A DNA stretch of 64,000 nucleotides. It comes from Aromatoleum tolulyticum. GTDB taxonomy: Bacteria > Pseudomonadota > Gammaproteobacteria > Burkholderiales > Rhodocyclaceae. Positions 44,855 through 53,374 of the stretch are shown piece by piece. The first letter of the stretch is position 1. Each line of letters begins with the position of its first letter. The notes under the pieces were generated by a model that was not told where the DNA came from, made no database searches, and saw only the letters and a list, made by a program, of their open reading frames with translations. The stretch spans positions 62,001-126,000 of the forward strand of contig NZ_FTMD01000009.1 in NCBI RefSeq assembly GCF_900156155.1, written 5' to 3'. Made by a program: the position numbers and the translations under genes.

Positions 44855-47065
44855 ATGAATTTTCTGGCTGCACTCCGAAATCTTCTGTTGTCCGCCGTGC
44901 TTTCGTCGGCCGCCTCGCTCGCGATTGCCAACACTTACGAGGCCCAGCTTCCGGCCGAGATCAATAGTGCTCCGGAGCTGTGCAAGTACGCGCCGTGCAA
45001 TGAGGTCCTACCCGGCGCGACGTCCTTCTCGGAACGCAAGGGCCAGCCTCCGTACGTCGAGGGTTACGCTGAGGAAGGCGGCAAGAAGAAGTTCGTCGGT
45101 TATGTGATGCTGTCCACCGACATCACGGACACCCCCGCCTACTCCGGTAAACCCGTGATCACGCTGATCGGCATGGACACCGGGGGACACTTCGTCGGCG
45201 TCCGGATCCTCAAGCACTCCGAGCCGATCCTGCTGCTCGGCATCCCCGAATCGTCCCTGGTTCGATTCAACCAGCAGTACCTCGGCAAGTTCGTCGGCGA
45301 CAACATCGAGATCGGCCAATCCAGGCCCGAAGAAAACATCACCGGCCTTGATGCGATTTCCGGCGCCACCGTCACGGTCATCTCACAGAACCAGGTGATG
45401 ATGACCTCCGGCACGGCGGTCGCCCGCCAGGTCGGCATCCTCAAGCCCACGATCCGCGAGCAAGCCAGGTTCGCACAGACCGGCGCGAAGCCCGACTGGG
45501 CGACGCTCGTGAAGCAAGGCGCCGTTCAGCGCATCGTCGTCACGCCCGAACAGGTCGGTCTCCCGCGCGGCCCGCAGCCCTTCGTCGAGCTGTGGTTCGG
45601 CTACCTGAACCATCCCGAGCTCGGCCGGGCAATCCTGGGGGACGGTCCCTACAACAGCCTGATGTCCGGTCTGAAGGAAGGCGAGCACGCCCTCTTCGTC
45701 ATCCGCACCGGCGGCAAGGAATCCTTCAAGGGTTCCGGCTTCGTGCGCGGCGGCATCTACGACCGCGTGCAGGTGCGGCAGGGCGCGGACTCCTTCACCT
45801 TCCGCGACACCGACGCCTTCAACCTCTACGGCATCGCTGCACCCGGCGCGCCGGCCTTCAACGAATCGGCCATCTTCATCGTCCGCTCGAAGGCCTTCTC
45901 GGCCGCGTATCCGTGGAAGTTCGTGTTCCTCGGCAACCGCGTCGACCGCGCGACCGGAGCGCGCAGCTTCGCGAACTTCGACACGGAATACTGGCTGCCT
46001 GCGGCTTACCTCGAGGGTGGTCGTCCGGAGGTCGTCAAGCCCGATGCGCCTTGGGTGCGCGTGTGGAAGACCCGTGCGGTCGAGATCGGCCTCTTCGCCG
46101 CGCTGCTGGTCGCCGTCGGCACTGTCTACGGGTTCCGCGACAAGCTCACGCGGCGCGCGACGCGGAAGAACAAGTGGCCGGTCAATATCTTCAAGTACAG
46201 CGCGTGGATCATCAGCATCGGCTTCGTCGGCTTCGGCATGCTCGCGCAGCCCTCGATCACGCAGGTGCTGACCTGGTTCCATGCGCTGCTGTTCCACTGG
46301 CAGTGGGAGCTGTTCCTCTCCGATCCCTTCATCTTCCTGTTCTGGATCTTCATCATCGTCACGGTGTTCGTGTGGGGACGCGGCCTCTTCTGCGGCTGGC
46401 TCTGCCCGTTCGGCTCGCTGTCGGAGCTTCTCTACAAGGTCGGCGGGGCCGTGGGCCTGAAGCGCTTCCAGTTCCAGCTGCCCCGGCGTTGGCACAACCG
46501 CCTGAAGTGGGTGAAGTACTTCGTGTTCTTCGGGCTGCTGGCCGTGTCCGTCTTCTCGATGGGCCTCGCGGAAAAGCTGGCGGAAGTGGAACCGTTCAAG
46601 ACGACCTTCCTCGTCGGCCTGTTCAACCGCAGCTGGCCCTACACCCTGTTCGCAGGCGGACTGCTCGGCCTGTCGATCTTCATCGAACGCCCGTTCTGCA
46701 AGTACCTCTGCCCGCTCGGCGCATCGCTCGCGATGCCTTCGACCTTCCGCTGGTTCGGCCTGAAGCGCAAGCAGGAATGCAACAGCTGCAAGGCGTGCGC
46801 CGTGGGTTGCGGCGCGCAGGCGATCGACGAGGATGGGCGCATCGACCACCGCGAGTGCCTCCACTGCCTCGACTGCATGGTGCTGTACACCGACGAGCAC
46901 ACCTGCCCGCCGCTCGCGCAGGAACGCAAGCGCCGCACGAAGGCCGGCCTGCCGCTCACGCCGATCGGAGCGGACGGCTACTACATTCCGATCAAGCCCA
47001 TGCCCGCGCGTCCGGCCGGCAAAAGCGTTCGGGCGCAGCCTGAAGCCGCGACCTCGACCCACTGA
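44855..47065 (+). CDS. nosR: NosR, FMN and iron-sulfur membrane protein for N2O reduction
   Basis: NosR (736 aa) feeds electrons to NosZ and is needed for nosZ expression in some denitrifiers. A signal peptide (about residues 1-25) leads to a periplasmic FMN domain whose covalent FMN site is Thr172 in ISGATVT. Five to six TM helices follow (about 405-640) with Cys motifs FCGWLCPFGSLSELLY and FCKYLCPLGASLAMP. The C-terminal cytoplasmic part has two 4Fe-4S motifs, CNSCKACAVGC and CLHCLDCMVLY. It starts the nosR-(144 aa)-DFYL operon under its own FNR-type promoter. Confidence 0.96.
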   Translation: MNFLAALRNLLLSAVLSSAASLAIANTYEAQLPAEINSAPELCKYAPCNEVLPGATSFSERKGQPPYVEGYAEEGGKKKFVGYVMLSTDITDTPAYSGKPVITLIGMDTGGHFVGVRILKHSEPILLLGIPESSLVRFNQQYLGKFVGDNIEIGQSRPEENITGLDAISGATVTVISQNQVMMTSGTAVARQVGILKPTIREQARFAQTGAKPDWATLVKQGAVQRIVVTPEQVGLPRGPQPFVELWFGYLNHPELGRAILGDGPYNSLMSGLKEGEHALFVIRTGGKESFKGSGFVRGGIYDRVQVRQGADSFTFRDTDAFNLYGIAAPGAPAFNESAIFIVRSKAFSAAYPWKFVFLGNRVDRATGARSFANFDTEYWLPAAYLEGGRPEVVKPDAPWVRVWKTRAVEIGLFAALLVAVGTVYGFRDKLTRRATRKNKWPVNIFKYSAWIISIGFVGFGMLAQPSITQVLTWFHALLFHWQWELFLSDPFIFLFWIFIIVTVFVWGRGLFCGWLCPFGSLSELLYKVGGAVGLKRFQFQLPRRWHNRLKWVKYFVFFGLLAVSVFSMGLAEKLAEVEPFKTTFLVGLFNRSWPYTLFAGGLLGLSIFIERPFCKYLCPLGASLAMPSTFRWFGLKRKQECNSCKACAVGCGAQAIDEDGRIDHRECLHCLDCMVLYTDEHTCPPLAQERKRRTKAGLPLTPIGADGYYIPIKPMPARPAGKSVRAQPEAATSTH

Positions 47066-47083
47066 TTTCCGGAGCAAGAGAAG

Positions 47084-47518
47084 ATGGTCAATCCGACGAT
47101 GCCCACCGATCCCGTGAATCCGCCCTATGCGGAGACGCCGAGCCTTGTGCGCCTCGTGGCCGCGGAGGCGTGGGACCACGTGTGGCCGTGGAGCAGCCAC
47201 GGCTTCCAGCGGCAGCGCGCGGTTCAGGCCGCAAGCATGGCCCTCGCCCTCGCCGCCACCGTCGTGTGGGTGCTCGCGGCGATGGGCCAGCTGGAGGCCG
47301 GCGCGCTGATCGGCTGGTGGTTCGGCTGGAGCGTGTTCGAAGTCGTCGTGCGCCTCGGCTCCAAACCCTACGTCAAGGACGGCCCGTGGTGGGGTCGCCG
47401 CTACCGCGTCGCGAACACGATGGATATGGTCTGTTACGTCGGCTTCAAGAACCTGCTAATCGGTGCAGCCCTCTTCCTCGCATTGAAGTCGCTCGGTTTC
47501 CTCGTCGTCCAGGGGTGA
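47084..47518 (+). CDS. Small membrane protein between nosR and nosD, function unknown
   Basis: This 144-aa protein is not one of the classical nos products and I do not recognise it. The N-terminus (about 45 residues) is hydrophilic and Pro-rich. Three hydrophobic segments follow at about residues 50-68, 72-92 and 118-138, with a basic, aromatic loop between the second and third (SKPYVKDGPWWGRRYRVANT). It starts 18 bp after nosR and ends 1 bp before the nosD ATG, so it belongs to the operon. A role in assembling NosR or NosZ is inference from position. Confidence 0.8.
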   Translation: MVNPTMPTDPVNPPYAETPSLVRLVAAEAWDHVWPWSSHGFQRQRAVQAASMALALAATVVWVLAAMGQLEAGALIGWWFGWSVFEVVVRLGSKPYVKDGPWWGRRYRVANTMDMVCYVGFKNLLIGAALFLALKSLGFLVVQG

Positions 47519-47519
47519 T

Positions 47520-48818
47520 ATGCGAGCCATCCCGGCGGCGCGCATTCGGACCTTCTGGCACGCCTTGGTGGCCGTGCCTGCGCTGCTTTGTGCCGCACAG
47601 GCGCCGGCGGCGACGCTGACGGTCGTTCGGGGCGAATCGATTCGCGCCGCAATCGAGCGCGCTGCCCCAGGCGACGTGATCGAGGTCGCGCGCGGGATGT
47701 ATGCGGAAAACCTCCAGATCGCGAAACCGCTCACGCTGCGGGGCATCAATCGCCCGACCATCAGCGGCAGCCAGAAGGGCGACACGATCAGCGTGACCTC
47801 GCCCGATGTCGTCATCGAAGGCCTGATCGTGCGCGACTCGGGCGACGACCTCGGCGCGCAGAACGCGGGCATCTACCTCCGTCCCGGCTCCGACCGCGCG
47901 GTGGTGCGCAACTGCGACCTCACCTACAACCTCTTCGGGCTGTGGATCGAGAAGGTCAAGGACGTCCGCATCGAGAACAACATCATCACCGGAAAGCGCG
48001 ACTACCGGTCCGCGAGCCGCGGCAACGGCATCCAGCTGTACAACACGACCGGCGCGCAGATCATCGGCAACCGCGTGAGCTTCGTGCGCGACGCGATCTA
48101 CGTCGACGTCTCGCACCACGCGGTTTTCCGCGGCAACCGGCTGCATCACAGCCGCTACGGCACCCACTACATGAACTCCTACTACAACCTGTGGGAGGAC
48201 AACCAGGTGTACCTGAACCGCGGCGGGCTCGCGCTGATGGAAGTACGCGACCAGACCGTGCGCAACAACCGCGCCTGGGGGAACTCCGATCACGGCATCA
48301 TGCTGCGCACCATCCAGGACTCGGTCATCGAGAACAATGTCGTCGCCGGAAACAATCGCGGCTTCTTCATCTACGACGCCGAATACAACACGCTGAGCGG
48401 CAACCAGGTCATCGACAACACGGTCGGCGTACACCTTTCGGCCGGCTCCAAGAACAACAAGGTCGAGGACAACGATTTCATCAGCAACCGGGAGCAGGTC
48501 CGCTACGTCGGCACGAAGGACGAGTTGTGGGGAATCAAGGACGGCAACCACTGGAGCAACTATCTTGGCTGGGACCGCAACGGCGACGGGCTCGGTGACA
48601 TTCCCTACGAAGCGAACGACATCGTCGATCGCCTCTCGTGGCAACACCCGATGCTGAAACTGCTGCTCGCGAGTCCGGCAATACAGACGCTGCGCCTCGT
48701 CGGCCAGCAGTTCCCGCTGCTGCGCGCGCCCAGCGTAGTCGACCCGAAACCGCGCATGCTGCCGAAGAACGAAAACTGGAGAGAATGGCTTGGCAGATAC
48801 TTCCCCGGCTCCCGCTGA
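47520..48818 (+). CDS. nosD: NosD, periplasmic maturation protein for nitrous-oxide reductase
   Basis: NosD (432 aa) is a periplasmic right-handed beta-helix protein that works with the NosFY transporter in building the CuZ site. A signal peptide is visible (HALVAVPALLCAAQAPAATL), followed by carbohydrate-binding/hydrolase-like (CASH) repeats with Asn ladders such as VRIENNIITGKR, VRNNRAWGNSDHGIML and VIENNVVAGNN. The C-terminal part (LGWDRNGDGLGDIPYEAND) is typical of NosD. The stop lies 29 bp inside the nosF reading frame. The gene begins immediately after the 144-aa gene. Confidence 0.95.
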   Translation: MRAIPAARIRTFWHALVAVPALLCAAQAPAATLTVVRGESIRAAIERAAPGDVIEVARGMYAENLQIAKPLTLRGINRPTISGSQKGDTISVTSPDVVIEGLIVRDSGDDLGAQNAGIYLRPGSDRAVVRNCDLTYNLFGLWIEKVKDVRIENNIITGKRDYRSASRGNGIQLYNTTGAQIIGNRVSFVRDAIYVDVSHHAVFRGNRLHHSRYGTHYMNSYYNLWEDNQVYLNRGGLALMEVRDQTVRNNRAWGNSDHGIMLRTIQDSVIENNVVAGNNRGFFIYDAEYNTLSGNQVIDNTVGVHLSAGSKNNKVEDNDFISNREQVRYVGTKDELWGIKDGNHWSNYLGWDRNGDGLGDIPYEANDIVDRLSWQHPMLKLLLASPAIQTLRLVGQQFPLLRAPSVVDPKPRMLPKNENWREWLGRYFPGSR

Positions 48819-49731
48819 ACGCTCAACACCGGTGATCGCGGTGCGCGGCGCGACCAGGCATTACGGCGCCGTGCGCGCCGTCGATGGCGTAGACCTCGAG
48901 GTCGCGCCGGGCGAGCTGTTCGGCCTGATCGGGCACAACGGCGCCGGCAAGAGCACCCTGTTCAAGATGATGCTGGGCCTGATCCCGGCAAGCGCGGGCG
49001 ACATCCGCATCGACGGCTCGCCCGTCACCGGCAGCGGCTTCCGCGCAGTGCGCCGCAAGATCGGCTACCTGCCGGAAAACGTCGTCCTCTACGACAACCT
49101 CACCGGCCTCGAGACGCTCGAATTCTTCGCCCGCCTGAAGGGCGCCCCGGCAAGCGAATGCGGCCCCGCGCTCGAACGCGTCGGCCTCACCAGCGCCGCA
49201 CGCCGGCGGGTGCGGGAATACTCCAAGGGCATGCGCCAGCGCCTCGGCTTCGCGCAGGCACTGCTCGGCCGCCCGCGCATCCTGTTCCTCGACGAACCCA
49301 CCACCGGCCTAGATCCGGAGGCGATCCGCGAGTTCTACGTGATCCTGCGCGGCCTCAAGGCCGACGGCGTGACGATGATCCTCACCTCGCACATCCTCGC
49401 GGAGATCCAGGAGCGCGTCGATCGGCTCGCGATCATGGCCGCCGGCAAGATTCAGGCCGTCGGCACCGTGCAGGATCTGCGCGAGCAGATGGATCTGCCG
49501 CTGTGGTTCCGCGTCCGCCTCGCGCACGAGGACTTCCATCACGTCCGCGCGGTACTCGGCGGCCTGCCGGTCCTCGCGATCGAGGCACGCGAGGACCACG
49601 TCGCCGTCGAATGCCAACGCGAATCGAAGATGGTCGTGATGCAGGCGCTCGCCTCGCTCGGCGACAAGGTGCTCGACCTGCACGTGCACGAACCCTCGCT
49701 CGAAGACGTGTTCTTCGGCTTCTCGGACTAA
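48790..49731 (+). CDS. nosF: NosF, ABC transporter ATP-binding protein
   Basis: NosF (313 aa) is the ATPase of the NosFY transporter, which delivers a sulfur species or helps copper transfer to NosD for CuZ assembly. Walker A is GHNGAGKSTLF, the signature motif is YSKGMRQRLGFAQALLG, and Walker B is ILFLDEPTTGLD. TTG 48790 is chosen: GGAGAG lies six bases upstream and the overlap with nosD (29 bp) fits coupling; a GTG further in is less likely. nosY follows after 11 bp. Confidence 0.94.
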   Translation: MADTSPAPAERSTPVIAVRGATRHYGAVRAVDGVDLEVAPGELFGLIGHNGAGKSTLFKMMLGLIPASAGDIRIDGSPVTGSGFRAVRRKIGYLPENVVLYDNLTGLETLEFFARLKGAPASECGPALERVGLTSAARRRVREYSKGMRQRLGFAQALLGRPRILFLDEPTTGLDPEAIREFYVILRGLKADGVTMILTSHILAEIQERVDRLAIMAAGKIQAVGTVQDLREQMDLPLWFRVRLAHEDFHHVRAVLGGLPVLAIEAREDHVAVECQRESKMVVMQALASLGDKVLDLHVHEPSLEDVFFGFSD

Positions 49732-49742
49732 GGGCGACGCAC

Positions 49743-50558
49743 ATGGAAATCCGCCAGATCGCCACCCTCGCCGGCAAGGAATTCTGGGACCGCATCCGCA
49801 ACCGCTGGGTGCTCGCCGTGGCCCTCGTGTTCACCGTCTTCGCGCTCGTGATCGCGTACTTCGGCGGCGCGCAGCAGGGCACGGTGGGCTTCCGCTCGAT
49901 CGAATTCACCATCGCAAGCCTCGTCTCGCTGGTGATCTACCTCGTCCCGCTGATCGCGCTGGTGCTCGGTTTCGACGCCATCGTCGGCGAGCGCGAACGC
50001 GGCTCGCTCGACCTGCTGCTGTCGATGCCGATCACGCGCTTCGAACTGCTGCTCGGCAAGTATCTCGGCCTCGCCGCGGCGCTCGCGTTCTCGACCATCG
50101 CCGGCTTCGGCCTGGTCGCGGTCGTACTTTCCGCGCAGCTCGACCTCGTCGCGCTGATGCACTTCGTCGGCTTCATGATCAGCTCGGTGCTGCTGGGCCT
50201 CGCCTTCCTCAGCCTCGCGGTCATGGTGTCCGTCTTCGCCGCCGACCGCACGCGCGCCTCAGGCATGGCCATCGCGCTGTGGTTCTTCTTCGTGCTGGTG
50301 TTCGACCTGCTGCTGCTCGGCGGCCTCGTCGTCACCGGCGGCAAGTACGGTGGCGATATCTTCCCCTACCTGCTGCTCCTCAACCCCGCCGACGTCTTCC
50401 GCATCCTCAACATCTTCACCCTCGACGACGTACGCACGCTGTACGGACTCGCGACCGTATTCCCCCGCGCGCTGGCCGAACCCTGGCTTCTCGGCCTCGT
50501 GATGGCCGCGTGGATCGCAGCCCCCCTGGGCGTTGCCGCATGGAGATTCCGAAAATGA
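49743..50558 (+). CDS. nosY: NosY, ABC transporter membrane protein
   Basis: NosY (271 aa) is the permease partner of NosF. Six TM helices are seen, with GFDAIVGERERGSLDLLLSM as the coupling-helix region typical of ABC-2 permeases of this type. The start MEIRQIATLAGKEFWDRIRN is characteristic of NosY. The stop TGA overlaps the nosL start (ATGATG region), so nosL is coupled. Confidence 0.95.
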   Translation: MEIRQIATLAGKEFWDRIRNRWVLAVALVFTVFALVIAYFGGAQQGTVGFRSIEFTIASLVSLVIYLVPLIALVLGFDAIVGERERGSLDLLLSMPITRFELLLGKYLGLAAALAFSTIAGFGLVAVVLSAQLDLVALMHFVGFMISSVLLGLAFLSLAVMVSVFAADRTRASGMAIALWFFFVLVFDLLLLGGLVVTGGKYGGDIFPYLLLLNPADVFRILNIFTLDDVRTLYGLATVFPRALAEPWLLGLVMAAWIAAPLGVAAWRFRK

Positions 50559-51091
50559 TGTCCCCCATCCTTCCCTTCCGAACGACCCTGCTGGCGGCGC
50601 TGGCGGCGGGCCTTCTCGTCGCCTGCGGGCCGGGCGGCAGCGACGGCGGCAACAAGCTCACCGCGGTCGAGATCGACCAGAGCACCGCCTGCTCTCTCGA
50701 CGGCATGCTGCTCGCCGACTACCCCGGCCCCAAGGCGCAGATTCTCTACACCGATCGTCCCGAGCCCGAGTTCTTCTGCGACACGGTCGAAATGTTCGGC
50801 ATCTACCTGAAGCCCGAGCAGGTGCGTCCGGTAAAGGCGATCTTCGTGCAGGACATGGGCAAGGCCGACTGGGACCAGCCGCGCGGCGCGTGGATCGACG
50901 CGAAGACGGCCTGGTACGTTATCGGCAGCTCCCGCCACGGCTCGATGGGACCGACGATCGGCTCCTTCGCGCAGCAGGCGGACGCCCAGAAATTCGCCCA
51001 GGCGCACGGCGGCAAGGTCCTCGCCTTCGACGCCATCACCCCCGACATGGCGGTGCTCGACGGCGGAGCCCTCCACGACAGCAAGATGTGA
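50555..51091 (+). CDS. nosL: NosL, outer-membrane copper-binding lipoprotein
   Basis: NosL (178 aa) is a Cu(I) chaperone lipoprotein for NosZ. The lipobox is LLVAC with Cys24. The copper-binding region includes CSLDGMLLADYPGPKAQI and FCDTVEMFG, which gives the usual Cys/Met ligands. The conserved WYVIGSSRHGSMGPT segment follows. ATG 50555 is chosen because GGAGA lies eight bases upstream; ATG 50540 is an in-frame alternative further inside nosY. It is the last classical nos gene here; no apbE/nosX-type flavin transferase gene is visible downstream. Confidence 0.94.
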   Translation: MMSPILPFRTTLLAALAAGLLVACGPGGSDGGNKLTAVEIDQSTACSLDGMLLADYPGPKAQILYTDRPEPEFFCDTVEMFGIYLKPEQVRPVKAIFVQDMGKADWDQPRGAWIDAKTAWYVIGSSRHGSMGPTIGSFAQQADAQKFAQAHGGKVLAFDAITPDMAVLDGGALHDSKM

Positions 51092-51100
51092 GCGACGATC

Positions 51101-51373
51101 ATGGCCAACTTCTTCGAGAACGTAGAACCGACCGACGCAGAACAACTCGAGCAGCTGTCGCGGTTGGTCTTCGAACTGCGCGAGAACCGCGACGCCATCC
51201 TCAAGGCCAACGGTGCGACCGACGAGATCGAATTGCTGGAGCGGATCTACACCGGCGCGATCCCCGAGCATCCCGCCTATGAGCACTACCTCAGCGCCCG
51301 CATCCTCGCCGACACGCGCGAGACCGTGCGCGCGATGCTGACCGAATGCCTGAAGGAGGCCAGACGGACATGA
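51101..51373 (+). CDS. Small acidic protein downstream of nosL, function unknown
   Basis: This 90-aa hydrophilic protein (MANFFENVEPTDAEQLEQLS) is rich in Glu and Leu and is probably all helical. I do not recognise the family. It follows nosL by 9 bp and overlaps the next gene by ATGA, so both are likely the tail of the nos operon. It could be the antitoxin-like partner of the next protein or an accessory protein of N2O reduction; neither is shown by the sequence. Confidence 0.7.
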   Translation: MANFFENVEPTDAEQLEQLSRLVFELRENRDAILKANGATDEIELLERIYTGAIPEHPAYEHYLSARILADTRETVRAMLTECLKEARRT

Positions 51374-51726
51374 GCCTGCACATCGAACTCGCCGACCGCA
51401 TCGACCGCACATTCGGCGCACGCATGCCGCAGCCGGTGGAGCACAAGCAGGACGCCCTCCTCGTACACCTCGGAAACGGCGTGACGCTGACGGTACGCTA
51501 CGCCGCGAACGACGCCTACTCGCTGCGGTGGAATTTCGGCGACGCCGAACTGGGCATTGACACCGCACCGCTGCACCGCGAACTGGCCACCTTCCCCAAC
51601 CACCTGCATGATCGCGACGGACAGGTGCGCCCCGACCCGCTTACCCGCCCCGACGACACGCCGACGGACAACGTTTCGCGCGTGATCGAGGCGCTGCTTG
51701 TCGATCCGACCCTGGGCCTACGCTGA
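51370..51726 (+). CDS. Small protein, possibly DUF6516/TumE-like
   Basis: This 118-aa protein contains TAPLHRELATFPNHLHDRDG, which recalls the His-rich signature of DUF6516 (TumE-type toxin) proteins, followed by DNVSRVIEALLVDPTLG. No signal peptide or membrane segment is seen. It is coupled to the 90-aa gene by an ATGA overlap, a layout common in toxin-antitoxin pairs, but also normal in operons. A perfect 10-bp hairpin follows. The TumE link is a weak resemblance that I could not test. Confidence 0.6.
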   Translation: MSLHIELADRIDRTFGARMPQPVEHKQDALLVHLGNGVTLTVRYAANDAYSLRWNFGDAELGIDTAPLHRELATFPNHLHDRDGQVRPDPLTRPDDTPTDNVSRVIEALLVDPTLGLR

Positions 51727-51749
51727 CAAGCGCCAGCCAACCGCGCGGC

Positions 51750-51773
51750 GCGGGGGCGAACAATCGCCCCCGC
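51750..51773. terminator. Putative terminator at the end of the nos operon
   Basis: GCGGGGGCGA-ACAA-TCGCCCCCGC, a perfect 10-bp stem, lies between the convergent 118-aa gene and the cytochrome gene. The T run is poor (TCTCCTC), so it may act in both directions or only stabilise RNA ends. Confidence 0.55.
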
Positions 51774-51792
51774 TCTCCTCAGGTCGACAGCG

Positions 51793-52248
51793 TCATTCAG
51801 ACTTCGAAACCATGTAGTCCACGGCTGCCTTGACCTCGTCGTCCTTGAGCGCCGGGCTGCCTCCCCGCGGCGGCATCATCCCCTTCTTGCCGGTGAAGCC
51901 TTCCAGGGCGTGCTTGTACAGCACCTCCTTGCCCTGTCCGATGCGCGGTCCCCAGTCCGTCTTGTCGCCGGGCTTGGGCGCACCACCCACGCCCGCGGCG
52001 TGGCAAAGCGCGCATACCTTCTTGTAGGTGCTCATCCCCGGCGCAGTGTCCGCCGCGGCCGTCGTTGCGGGCGCAGATGGCGGCGCGGGCGGCGGAGTCT
52101 GCGCAGCAGAAGTGGCCGGACTCGAAGTCGCCGGACTCGAAACCGGCGGCGGCGCGGCCGGTGCAGCGGGCGTGGACTCCCCACTCTTGCCGCACGCCGA
52201 CAGCAGGACAGCCAGCGCGATCGTGCTCATTGCGGTGGTCTTGATCAT
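51793..52248 (-). CDS. c-type cytochrome lipoprotein (cytochrome c5-like)
   Basis: This 151-aa protein has a lipoprotein signal (lipobox LLSAC, Cys19), a long Ala/Pro/Ser/Thr linker (about residues 25-72) and a single c-type heme domain with the site CALCH (Cys79, Cys82, His83). The distal Met is probably in GKKGMMPPRGG. The linker would let the heme domain reach partners from the membrane. ATG 52248 has AGGAG upstream. Its place at the end of the nos cluster suggests an electron donor to NosZ, but this is inference. Confidence 0.88.
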   Translation of the reverse strand: MIKTTAMSTIALAVLLSACGKSGESTPAAPAAPPPVSSPATSSPATSAAQTPPPAPPSAPATTAAADTAPGMSTYKKVCALCHAAGVGGAPKPGDKTDWGPRIGQGKEVLYKHALEGFTGKKGMMPPRGGSPALKDDEVKAAVDYMVSKSE

Positions 52249-52520
52249 GTTCGATCTCCTCTTGATCAACTCGAACTCCCCGGTGCTGCAGCAACTCATG
52301 CATCTCAGGGACATGTGCTCCGTTGACGCGAATACCCCGCCATATATTTGCACCACTACAAATCCTTTCACTTCGCCAACATTGGTGACGATTCGAAACC
52401 CGCTGCGGCAGAGTAAATAGCCGCACGCTATTCATTGCATCGCTACGTTCAATTTTTACAATCATATGGCGGTGCGTAACATTCACTCAACGCAACATCA
52501 ACGACGCAAGGAGAGAAACG

Positions 52521-53006
52521 ATGGCCAGCCCCTTCCACAACCCCGAGTCGCTCACGATCAAGAACCTCGAATCCGCCTTCGCCGGCGAATCGATGGCGCA
52601 CATCAAGTACCGCTACTTCGCCAAGCTGTGCCGCGAGATGGGTGACGAGGAAACCGCCAAGGCGTTCGAGGCGACCGCCGACCAGGAAGTGATGCACGCC
52701 TTCGGCCACCTCGACCTGCTCTTCCCGAAGGAGAGGATGACCCCGGCGCGCGCCCTGCAATTCGCGATCGAAGGCGAAACCTACGAATACACCGAGATGT
52801 ACCCGAACTTCCGCCACGTCGCGGTTGCCGAAGGCAACGAGGCTGCAGTGAAGGAAATCGACGAACAGATCACCGAATCGAAGGAACACGCGGAACAGTT
52901 CAGGGCCGTGCTGGAAAAGGCCGCCAAGCGCTTCGCCGCGTTGGCCAAGGTGGAAGAGCGCCACGCCAACCACTACCAGCAAGTCCTGGACAAGATCTCG
53001 GCCTGA
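52521..53006 (+). CDS. Rubrerythrin (di-iron domain only)
   Basis: This 161-aa protein is a ferritin-like di-iron peroxidase that reduces hydrogen peroxide. The metal ligands are visible in [38 protein letters not shown] and VEERHANHY. The rubredoxin domain normally fused at the C-terminus is missing; instead a separate rubredoxin gene follows 47 bp later. AAGGAGAG is the ribosome site. The 272-bp divergent region to the cytochrome gene is AT-rich and contains a spaced inverted repeat CCGCCATAT/ATATGGCGG (52337-52345 and 52464-52472). Confidence 0.93.
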   Translation: MASPFHNPESLTIKNLESAFAGESMAHIKYRYFAKLCREMGDEETAKAFEATADQEVMHAFGHLDLLFPKERMTPARALQFAIEGETYEYTEMYPNFRHVAVAEGNEAAVKEIDEQITESKEHAEQFRAVLEKAAKRFAALAKVEERHANHYQQVLDKISA

Positions 53007-53053
53007 CCCGAACCGCCCTCCCCCGACAACTCACGAAGAACGGAAAGAACATC

Positions 53054-53218
53054 ATGAAGACCTACCAATGCATCGTTTGCGGCTTCATCTACGACGAAGC
53101 GGCCGGCCTCCCCGACGAGGGCATCCCCCCGGGCACGCGCTGGGAAGACATCCCCGCCGACTGGGCCTGTCCCGACTGCGGCGTCGCCAAGGCCGACTTC
53201 GAGATGGTCGCCGTCTGA
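53054..53218 (+). CDS. rubA: Rubredoxin
   Basis: This 54-aa protein is a complete rubredoxin with an Fe(Cys)4 site: Cys6 and Cys9 ([13 protein letters not shown]), Cys39 and Cys42 ([11 protein letters not shown]). It carries single electrons and lies between rubrerythrin and a matching reductase, so it probably supplies electrons to rubrerythrin. ATG 53054 follows GGAAAGAACATC. The reductase gene comes 156 bp later. Confidence 0.95.
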   Translation: MKTYQCIVCGFIYDEAAGLPDEGIPPGTRWEDIPADWACPDCGVAKADFEMVAV

Positions 53219-53374
53219 GCCAGGCGCAGACCGCGCTGCGGTCAGCACCTGACGCCCCCTAAAGCCTGCCCCGCCCCGATCCACCCCCGACCCCAATGTC
53301 GCACGGGGCGGAGGCAGGCCCCTCCCACCATCCGCGCGCCTAAGAATCACAACATCCAGGATGAGATCGCCTTC

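Noticed and set aside
52262-52275. FNR-like TTGAT-CAAC-TCGAA upstream of the cytochrome gene
   Set aside because: Only the TTGAT half fits well, and the site lies about 20 bp from the start codon, too close for activation with a ribosome site still in the leader.
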